Source of the DNA: an uncultured Collinsella sp.
GTDB lineage: Bacteria; Actinomycetota; Coriobacteriia; Coriobacteriales; Coriobacteriaceae
Assembly: GCA_902469555.1 (NCBI GenBank)
Contig: CABRDB010000011.1
Span: forward strand, 1 to 6,654
Direction: 5' to 3'
DNA: 6,654 nucleotides
Within the stretch, counting starts at the first letter, position 1, and every line of letters begins with the position of its first letter. The notes beneath the pieces are model-generated. The model had not been told where the DNA came from and searched no databases. It saw only the letters and a list, made by a program, of their open reading frames with translations. This document shows positions 1 through 4,790 of the stretch, in pieces. The position numbers were made by a program, and so were the translations under genes.

Positions 1-27
1 CTGCTCTACCAACTGAGCTAACGACCC
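1..27 (-). tRNA. tRNA gene, 5' part only, probably tRNA-Lys
   Basis: Read on the minus strand, the 27 bases from position 27 to the window edge form an acceptor 5' strand (GGGTCGT), TA at positions 8-9 and a complete D arm (GCTC, loop AGTTGGTA, GAGC) followed by AG. This 5' half matches the well-known bacterial tRNA-Lys 5' half from memory. The anticodon lies outside the window, so the identity is an inference. It follows tRNA-His by 22 bases on the same strand and is probably co-transcribed with it. Confidence 0.75.
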
Positions 28-49
28 GATATCAACACGAAGCAAGAAC

Positions 50-127
50 TGGGGTGGGTAAAGGGACTCGAACCCTCGACCTACGGGACCACAACCCGTC
101 GCTCTAGCCAACTGAGCTACACCCACC
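50..127 (-). tRNA. tRNA-His (anticodon GTG)
   Basis: The minus strand folds into a full cloverleaf. The acceptor GTGGGTG (126-120) pairs with TACCCAC (60-54). The D arm is GCTC/GAGC, the anticodon stem is ACGGG/CCCGT around loop TTGTGGT, which gives anticodon GTG, and the T arm is GAGGG/CCCTT around TTCGAGT. Discriminator C (53) can pair with an extra G at -1 (127), the hallmark of bacterial tRNA-His, recognised by histidyl-tRNA synthetase. The 3' CCA is encoded at 52-50. The gene is first in a tRNA unit with the partial tRNA downstream and is served by the promoter at 154-182. Confidence 0.97.
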
Positions 128-153
128 GTGTCCTGTGCGCTTCGCGCTCGACT

Positions 154-182
154 ATTATTGCAAGGAACGCCATGCGATGCAA
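154..182 (-). promoter_or_regulatory. Promoter of the tRNA-His/tRNA-Lys unit
   Basis: On the minus strand, -35 TTGCAT (182-177) and -10 AATAAT (159-154) are separated by exactly 17 bases. Transcription would start near 147, about 20 bases before the tRNA 5' end. The short leader begins with a small hairpin (GCGC-GAA-GCGC, 147-137). The region just upstream of the -35 is AT-rich, as expected for a strong stable-RNA promoter. This is called from consensus match only. Confidence 0.7.
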
Positions 183-189
183 GCCCCAA

Positions 190-208
190 TTTTCAAGAAT
201 TTTGAAAA
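190..208. repeat. Perfect inverted repeat in AT-rich spacer (possible UP element or operator)
   Basis: TTTTCAA (190-196) and TTGAAAA (202-208) are perfect inverted arms around GAATT. The element sits 7 bases upstream of the tRNA promoter's -35, in the position of an UP element, and also upstream of the divergent aminotransferase gene. It could be an alpha-CTD contact site or an operator. No regulator gene is adjacent. Confidence 0.4.
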
Positions 209-260
209 GAGTTTTTTAGATCCATTTCGGGCAAATCCTACCGGTTCCATAGGAGTAAAC

Positions 261-296
261 TTGCCCCACTGCAAATGCTCGAAAGGACCGGCATGA
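261..296 (+). promoter_or_regulatory. Candidate leader ORF overlapping the aminotransferase start
   Basis: An AGGAG (251-255) lies 5 bases before a TTG codon at 261. From there an 11-codon frame runs (fM-P-H-C-K-C-S-K-G-P-A) to a TGA at 294-296. That stop overlaps the aminotransferase ATG (293-295) as ATGA, the classic geometry for translational coupling. Two of the eleven codons are Cys. A frame this short can arise by chance. The support is the good Shine-Dalgarno spacing, which otherwise has no start codon to serve, and the exact overlap. Confidence 0.3.
282..287 (+). promoter_or_regulatory. Ribosome binding site that decides the aminotransferase start
   Basis: AAAGGA lies 5 bases before the ATG at 293. 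The in-frame ATG at 275 has no purine-rich site at a usable distance (the nearest AGGAG ends 19 bases before it), so 293 is preferred. Confidence 0.6.
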
Positions 297-1474
297 AAGA
301 ACTCTCCAACCGTACGGCAGCGTTTACCGATTCCGTCATCCGCCGTATGACGCGCATCTCCAACAAGTATGACGCCGTCAACCTGTCGCAGGGCTTCCCT
401 GACTTCGATCCCCCAGCGCAGCTACTCAACAGCCTGAGCGCCATCGCCAGCGACCCCAAGCCGCTCTATCACCAGTACTCCATCACCTGGGGCTCCCAGG
501 CCATGCGCGAGGCGCTCGCTGCCAAACAGGAGCACTTTATGGGCATGCCGGTGAACCCCAACGAGAATATCGTAGTCACCTGCGGCTCCACCGAGGCCAT
601 GATGGCCGCCATGATGACGGTCACGAACCCCGGCGACAAGGTCGTCATCTTCTCGCCATTCTACGAGAGCTACGGCGCCGACACGATCCTTTCGGGTGCC
701 GAGCCCATCTACGTGCCGCTCAACCCGCCTGCGTTCGACTTTGACCGCGAGACACTGGAGGCGGCCTTCCGCGACAACGATCCCAAGGCCATCGTCCTGT
801 GCAACCCTTCCAACCCCTGCGGCAAGGTCTTTACGCGCGAGGAGCTCACCTTTATCGCCGACCTCTGCAAAAAGTACGACGCCTACTGCATCACCGACGA
901 AGTATACGAGCACATCGTCTACGCGCCCCACGAGCACGTCTATATGGCCACGCTGCCCGGCATGTTCGAACGAACCATTAGTTGCAGCTCGCTGTCTAAG
1001 ACCTACTCCATCACCGGTTGGCGCTTGGGCTACACCATCGCCCCGGCCCAGATCACCGAGCGTATCAAGAAGGTCCACGACTTTCTCACCGTGGGTGCCG
1101 CCGCTCCCCTGCAGGAAGCCGTTGTCACCGCCCTCAACTTCGACGACAGCTATTACGATGAGGTCCTCGACCTCTACACCGTCAAACGCGACCTGTTCTG
1201 CCAGGGGCTCGATAGCATCGGTCTTGAGCATAACGTGCCGCAGGGCGCCTACTACGTGATGATGGATATCTCTGAGTTTGGCTATGACAGCGACCTCGAA
1301 TTCTGCGAGGACCTCGCATCTAAGGTGGGCGTGGGCGCCGTGCCCGGCTCGAGCTTCTTCCGCGAGCCCGTCAACCATCTGATTCGTTTCCACTTTGCCA
1401 AGCGGGACGAGACGCTTAACGCGGCACTGGAGAACCTCAAGTCGCTACGTGATAAAATCGAGCCGCGCGGGTAA
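293..1474 (+). CDS. Class I/II PLP-dependent aminotransferase
   Basis: A cytosolic fold-type I PLP enzyme of 393 residues that moves an amino group between an amino acid and a 2-oxo acid. Visible family landmarks are the substrate-side NLSQGFPDF (30-38), the cofactor-phosphate segment CGSTE (97-101), SPFYESY (121-127), NPSNPCGKV (171-179, N175 to the PLP ring), DEVY (202-205, D202 to the pyridine nitrogen), SLSKTYSITGWRLGY with Schiff-base K236 and phosphate-binding R244, and R365 in LIRF for the substrate carboxylate. All key residues are present and the length is usual, so it should be active. The sequence style is closest to the methionine/kynurenine/aspartate-type aminotransferases, but the substrate cannot be read from motifs, and a MalY-type C-S lyase activity is not excluded. 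It is a single-gene unit divergent from the tRNAs. No convincing promoter was found at 183-260. Confidence 0.93.
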   Translation: MKELSNRTAAFTDSVIRRMTRISNKYDAVNLSQGFPDFDPPAQLLNSLSAIASDPKPLYHQYSITWGSQAMREALAAKQEHFMGMPVNPNENIVVTCGSTEAMMAAMMTVTNPGDKVVIFSPFYESYGADTILSGAEPIYVPLNPPAFDFDRETLEAAFRDNDPKAIVLCNPSNPCGKVFTREELTFIADLCKKYDAYCITDEVYEHIVYAPHEHVYMATLPGMFERTISCSSLSKTYSITGWRLGYTIAPAQITERIKKVHDFLTVGAAAPLQEAVVTALNFDDSYYDEVLDLYTVKRDLFCQGLDSIGLEHNVPQGAYYVMMDISEFGYDSDLEFCEDLASKVGVGAVPGSSFFREPVNHLIRFHFAKRDETLNAALENLKSLRDKIEPRG

Positions 1475-1499
1475 GGACGGCCCGGCAACTAAAGCAACC

Positions 1500-1542
1500 A
1501 AAGAAGCCCCGCACCGCCCGCCATGTTGCGAGGCTTCTTTTT
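1500..1542 (+). terminator. Intrinsic terminator of the aminotransferase gene
   Basis: AAAGAAGCC (1500-1508) pairs with GGCTTCTTT (1532-1540). Inside it CGCA (1510-1513) pairs with TGCG (1527-1530), with a single mismatch between the two stems. Further T residues follow. It starts 25 bases after the stop codon. Confidence 0.8.
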
Positions 1543-1549
1543 ATAGCGC

Positions 1550-1577
1550 TTTCTTAAATGGTTTAGAGCCCTATACT
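1550..1577 (+). promoter_or_regulatory. Probable promoter of the ROK kinase gene
   Basis: A strong -10 TATACT lies at 1572-1577. The -35 side is weak: TTTCTT (1550-1555) at 16 bases, or TTCTTA at 15. Transcription would start near 1584, giving a leader of about 32 bases. The weak -35 leaves room for an activator, but no operator is evident. Confidence 0.5.
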
Positions 1578-1615
1578 TTAGTCACGGAGCAACTCGTCCC
1601 AGAGAGAGGAATACT

Positions 1616-2506
1616 ATGGCAGAACAGCAGCTTATCGGAGCGCTCGAGGCCGGCGGCACCAAGATGGTCTGCGCCACGGGCTATGCGGACGGCACGGTCC
1701 TGGAGCGTGAGCAGATCGCGACCACGACCCCGCAGGAGACCGTTGAGGCCGTCAATGCATGGTTTGCCGACAAGGGCATCGCCGCGCTGGGCATCGGCGC
1801 CTTTGGACCCACCGCAGTCAACCCTGCCTCGCCCCAATACGGCAAGATCCTGGAGACGCCCAAAACGGCATGGCGCTACTTCGACCTGCTGGGCACCATC
1901 CAAAACGAGCTCAATATTCCCTGCGGCTACGATACCGACGTCAACGTCGCCTGCCTGGGCGAGGTCACGTTTGGTTGTGCCAAGGGCCTTACGGACGTGG
2001 TCTACCTGACCATCGGCACCGGCGTGGGCGCCGGCGTGCTCTCGGGCGGTAAGCTCGTGCACGGCATGATGCATCCCGAGGCCGGCCACATCCTGGTCAC
2101 GCGCGACCCGCGCGACACCATCGGCGAGCATAGCGCCTGCCCCTTCCACGATAACTGCCTCGAGGGCCTCATCGCAGGTCCCGGCGTCAAAAAGCGTTGG
2201 GATGGCAAGAGCGCCGGAGACATGGCCGATGACCCGGAGGCCATGGACCTGCTCGCCGGTTATCTGGCACAGGCGCTCATGACCTACACGCTGTGCTACG
2301 CGCCGCAAAAGATCATCATCGGCGGCGGCGTGGCCGACCACACCCCCATCGTGCCGCTCGCGCGCAAGAAGTGCGCCGAGATGCTCAACGGCTATATCGT
2401 CACGCCCGAGGTCAACGACATCGATACCTATATTGTCAACAACAGCCTTGAGGGCAAGCAGGGCGTCATGGGCTGCCTGGCCCTGGGCGCGCAGGCGCTT
2501 CAGTAA
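1616..2506 (+). CDS. ROK-family sugar kinase, probably fructokinase
   Basis: A 296-residue cytosolic kinase that phosphorylates a hexose, most likely fructose to fructose-6-phosphate with ATP, feeding glycolysis. Visible landmarks are the N-terminal phosphate loop GALEAGGTKMVCA (8-20), GIGAFGP (59-65), catalytic D108 in YDTDVN (105-110), the second nucleotide loop TIGTGVGAG (132-140), HPEAGH (153-158), and the ROK zinc site H158, C175, H178, C181 in GEHSACPFHDNCLEG. The tight CPFH-xx-CLEG zinc motif and the HPEAGH variant are typical of the fructokinase/ScrK-like branch (B. subtilis YdhR, GmuE) rather than of ROK repressors; there is no N-terminal DNA-binding domain. The start has GAGAGGA (1604-1610) 5 bases upstream. 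No sugar transporter or hydrolase gene is adjacent, so the physiological sugar (fructose, mannose or glucose) is uncertain. Confidence 0.92.
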   Translation: MAEQQLIGALEAGGTKMVCATGYADGTVLEREQIATTTPQETVEAVNAWFADKGIAALGIGAFGPTAVNPASPQYGKILETPKTAWRYFDLLGTIQNELNIPCGYDTDVNVACLGEVTFGCAKGLTDVVYLTIGTGVGAGVLSGGKLVHGMMHPEAGHILVTRDPRDTIGEHSACPFHDNCLEGLIAGPGVKKRWDGKSAGDMADDPEAMDLLAGYLAQALMTYTLCYAPQKIIIGGGVADHTPIVPLARKKCAEMLNGYIVTPEVNDIDTYIVNNSLEGKQGVMGCLALGAQALQ

Positions 2507-2589
2507 CAGACGCACCCACAGGGCGTGGCGCGCCCGGCAAATCCAACCTACGGAACGACGCCACCACGCCCCATATAAGCCCTCAAATA

Positions 2590-2634
2590 AAAAAGGCCGC
2601 CTAGGACCAAACGTACGTCCTAGGCGGCCTTTTT
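2590..2634. terminator. Strong bidirectional intrinsic terminator between convergent genes
   Basis: A perfect 18-bp stem (2590-2607 with 2617-2634) closes a 9-base loop. It is GC-rich in the core (GGCCGCCTAGGAC) and flanked by A5-6 on one side and T5 on the other, so either strand yields a hairpin followed by a U-tract. On the plus strand it ends the kinase transcript 84 bases after its stop codon. On the minus strand it ends the VanZ-like transcript, whose last four codons and stop form part of the stem. Confidence 0.93.
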
Positions 2635-3069
2635 GGCACATATGAGCGATCGTAGTAGATATCGGAGCACAACGCCCGTTGCCGCTCCACAGCAGTCGAT
2701 CATCACATCGGTGATCATGCCAGCGCGTCCCGGTACAAAGAGCTGAATCGTCTCGTCGATCGAGGGAACCAGCAGCAGGAACACCGCCGTGGGCAGCAGC
2801 ACGTCAAAGGTGCGCCGGCCCTCAAAATCAAAGGCGTGCGTTGCCAGGATGCCGAGCACCATATACTCGGTAAAATGCGCGCACTTGCGAACAACAAAGT
2901 TGGTCACCCATTCATATGGAAGTCCCACGCCGTGCAGGAAACCGCGGATAGCTTCCATGACCGTTAGGCTCAGCGAGCCCGACCCCGAGCCGGGAACCAA
3001 CGAATTGCCCCAGATCAAGAGCGCCATCAGGCAGGTCACGACCGCCCATTTTCGATTGATTTTAACCAT
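2620..3069 (-). CDS. VanZ-like family membrane protein
   Basis: A 149-residue integral membrane protein. The VanZ family is named after the teicoplanin-resistance accessory protein; most members have no defined biochemical role. Visible signatures are the conserved RKCAHFTEYMVLG (61-73) and D105-E106-T-I-Q109 with PGR (113-115) and the following D121 and D125 before a membrane helix, the two polar motifs that define the family. Four hydrophobic segments are apparent: about 8-25, 66-80, 88-103 and 117-140. The start ATG lies 7 bases after the stop of the upstream gene. GGAGG at 3086-3082, inside the end of that gene, is 12 bases away, a little long but the only candidate, so translational coupling is likely. 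The stop codon TAG lies within the terminator stem. Nothing here points to a van resistance cluster. Confidence 0.88.
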   Translation of the reverse strand: MVKINRKWAVVTCLMALLIWGNSLVPGSGSGSLSLTVMEAIRGFLHGVGLPYEWVTNFVVRKCAHFTEYMVLGILATHAFDFEGRRTFDVLLPTAVFLLLVPSIDETIQLFVPGRAGMITDVMIDCCGAATGVVLRYLLRSLICAKKAA

Positions 3070-3076
3070 GCAGAAG

Positions 3077-4477
3077 TTATGCCTCCGCGCGGAGCGGCGC
3101 GAAGCTAGCGGTACCGCCCTCGATAACGCTCAGGTAGGCACGGCCCGTACGCTTGGCGGTAGAGGACTGCAGGCGCTCGATCTCTTCCTCGAGGATCTGA
3201 TTAACGCGCTCGTGACGACGGTTTTCCATAATGCCGGCGGCAATAGCCTCGGCCCGCTCGATGCTCTCGCGCGAGATACGAGCAGTATCCTCGGGGAACA
3301 CAGCGCTGTGGCGGCCGACATAGGCGGGGGCAGCAGACTGAGGGGCAGCGACGTGAGCGGGGGCTGCAACAGGAGCGGGCTCGTCAATCTCATCCAGAAT
3401 CGCGGTGGCGGCGGCCCACATGTCCTCGTGGCCCGAGTAATCGGCCATGGGGACATCAACCTCGAGCGAGGCGTCCGGAAGGTCGCCGGTGTCGATGCGA
3501 TCTTGGGCATCAATCGATGCGGTGATGGCTGCAGGCTCATCGAGGTCATCGAAATCGATATCCGCGGCACCGGAGATGATAGGCATGCTGGCGAGGTTTA
3601 CATTGTACGGCGCAGCCTCAGCCGCCTGCTGCTGGGCAGGAGCGCCCCACAGCGAGCTTTCGGCGGCACGGCGGGCGGCAACGGCCTCCTCGTCCGCGGC
3701 CATGGCTTCATCAACGTACGAATTGTCGGCAGAAGCGTTCGCGTCCGCCGAGGTAGCGCTGTAGGCGTTATTGGCTGCCGCGTTGGCGACGAGTGCCACG
3801 AAAGCCGCCGTGCTGCCCGCAGGGGCGGCCTGGGAGCCAGACACGGCGCGTGCCGCGGCGGCGATGTCGTCGCGATTGAAGGAGCCGGTCTGCCCGCCGT
3901 TGGTGAGCTCGTCGATGGCGACTTGATAGACGTCGCGCGAGTGTGCAGGGTCGCAGCTCACCGGCGAATCGTCGTCAAGCATACTGTCGATCATGGACCA
4001 AGCCTCGTCCTCGTCCATAGCATCTGCGGCTCGAGCGATGGTAGGGACACCATCATCGGCATGACGGCGCTGGAACGCACCAGTCAGGCCGGAAAGGAAT
4101 GCCGAGGTAGACTGCTCCGCCTGAGCCTGAGAATCAGAAGCCGCAGCGTAAGGAGTCGCATCCTGCTGCTGAGCTGAAATCGAGGCGGTCTTGAACTCGC
4201 TTTGATGCTGATTGAGATTGGCGGCACCGCCCATGGCATCGGGCTGGAACAGACGCTCTTCACGCTGCGCACGATACTCGGAGATACCCAGCGAGGCGGC
4301 ATAGATGCCCACGCCCGCCACCGCGCCCACGGCGAAGGGAACCGCACCCGCCACGACCGTCTCGTTCACAGACGAAAACGGCAGCGTCGCGGCATACATA
4401 ACCACGGGAGCGGCAAGGCCGATCCCGCACGAAAGTCCGGCAAGGACTGCTCGTTGTGTTGCATCAGAAGAAGCCAT
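3077..4477 (-). CDS. Uncharacterised two-helix membrane protein with acidic linker and C-terminal coiled coil
   Basis: I do not recognise this 466-residue protein. Two hydrophobic helices near the N terminus (about 10-33 and 39-64, small-residue rich) probably form a hairpin anchor. A short basic-acidic stretch follows (YRAQREERLF, 68-77). Residues about 80-390 are rich in Ala, Asp, Glu, Ser and Gln and look mostly disordered, with acidic clusters (DAMDEDEAW 152-160, DSMLDDD 164-170, DIDFDDLDEP 306-315). A charged helix at about 400-440 (SRESIERAEAIA...ILEEEIERLQ) resembles a coiled coil, and the end YLSVIEGGTASFAPLRAEA (448-466) looks more ordered. The start at 4477 is chosen because GGGGAG lies 5 bases upstream. 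A longer TTG start at 4504 would translate this ribosome site. It is the first gene of an operon with the VanZ-like protein. Possible roles are a membrane scaffold or envelope/division adaptor, but this is not supported by any recognised domain. Confidence 0.85.
   Translation of the reverse strand: MASSDATQRAVLAGLSCGIGLAAPVVMYAATLPFSSVNETVVAGAVPFAVGAVAGVGIYAASLGISEYRAQREERLFQPDAMGGAANLNQHQSEFKTASISAQQQDATPYAAASDSQAQAEQSTSAFLSGLTGAFQRRHADDGVPTIARAADAMDEDEAWSMIDSMLDDDSPVSCDPAHSRDVYQVAIDELTNGGQTGSFNRDDIAAAARAVSGSQAAPAGSTAAFVALVANAAANNAYSATSADANASADNSYVDEAMAADEEAVAARRAAESSLWGAPAQQQAAEAAPYNVNLASMPIISGAADIDFDDLDEPAAITASIDAQDRIDTGDLPDASLEVDVPMADYSGHEDMWAAATAILDEIDEPAPVAAPAHVAAPQSAAPAYVGRHSAVFPEDTARISRESIERAEAIAAGIMENRRHERVNQILEEEIERLQSSTAKRTGRAYLSVIEGGTASFAPLRAEA
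3082..3086 (-). promoter_or_regulatory. Ribosome binding site of the VanZ-like gene inside the upstream gene
   Basis: GGAGG overlaps the last codons of the upstream coding sequence, 12 bases before the VanZ ATG and 2 bases before the upstream stop TAA (3079-3077). Its placement favours re-initiation by ribosomes that have just terminated. Confidence 0.45.
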
Positions 4478-4613
4478 GAGCTCTCCCCATCTTCCAGCAC
4501 CCAAATCGCATCATTCAGTTGGCTGCGCGAGAGAAGATGAAGCGGGGCTATGCCCCAAAGCAACGGTATATGGTTCGTTTCATCTGCGTTATCCGTCGCG
4601 AAGCTTAAAAGCT

Positions 4614-4642
4614 ATTATGCGAAACCGCCCTGTCGATTGCAA
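4614..4642 (-). promoter_or_regulatory. Promoter of the membrane-protein/VanZ-like operon
   Basis: On the minus strand, -35 TTGCAA (4642-4637) and -10 CATAAT (4619-4614) are separated by exactly 17 bases. Transcription would start near 4607, leaving a leader of about 130 bases before the ATG at 4477. The promoter sits about 80 bases downstream of the rho terminator, so the operon is transcribed independently of rho. Confidence 0.7.
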
Positions 4643-4721
4643 GCGACGATGTCGGATTGAAACGGGAAACCTGCTGCTTGCCAGTCTTATGGTCAAAAAT
4701 AAGCGCGGAGCGGCGATATAG

Positions 4722-4753
4722 AAAAGGGCCGAGGCTCAAAGCCCCGACCCTTT
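4722..4753 (-). terminator. Intrinsic terminator of rho
   Basis: On the minus strand AAAGGGTCGGGGC (4753-4741) pairs with GCCTCGGCCCTTT (4735-4723) over 13 bp including two G-U pairs. The loop is TTTGA and a short T-run follows. It begins 37 bases after the rho stop codon. Confidence 0.85.
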
Positions 4754-4790
4754 ATTGCATTGATGACTATCGCTGCGTGTGGATGACAAC

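Larger units (their letters stand above)
4478..4790. other. Intergenic region between rho and the membrane-protein operon
   Basis: This 313-base gap holds, reading leftward on the minus strand, the rho terminator (4753-4722), a promoter (4642-4614), an untranslated leader of about 130 bases and the ribosome site GGGGAG (4488-4483). The leader contains a tight hairpin (GGGGC-ATA-GCCCC, 4556-4544). A poor 11-codon ATG frame (4583-4548) ends in that hairpin and lacks a good Shine-Dalgarno site. I see no tRNA, convincing riboswitch or further gene. Confidence 0.6.

Noticed and set aside
422..1393. Long minus-strand open frame (323 codons) opposite the aminotransferase
   Set aside because: It is entirely antisense to a gene with all catalytic motifs intact, its translation is Val/Gly/His-rich without any recognisable domain, and GC-rich codon bias commonly creates such frames.
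2521..2535. Small GGGCG/CGCCC inverted repeat after the kinase stop codon
   Set aside because: Five base pairs only, no T-run, and a much stronger terminator lies just downstream; chance in GC-rich DNA is sufficient.
1571..2641. Long minus-strand open frame (356 codons) opposite the ROK kinase
   Set aside because: Same antisense artefact. It also runs through the bidirectional terminator and kinase promoter and has no family features.
2789..4177. Plus-strand open frame (462 codons) opposite the VanZ-like and membrane-protein genes
   Set aside because: It spans two opposing genes and their junction, its translation is Arg/Gly-rich, and no ribosome site or domain supports it.
4478..4504. Longer start (TTG at 4504) for the membrane protein
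   Set aside because: The added residues are a translation of the ribosome binding site GGGGAG that serves the ATG at 4477.
4651..4663. GGATTGAAAC, which resembles the 3' end of some CRISPR repeats
   Set aside because: It is a single copy with no second repeat, spacer or cas gene in the window.
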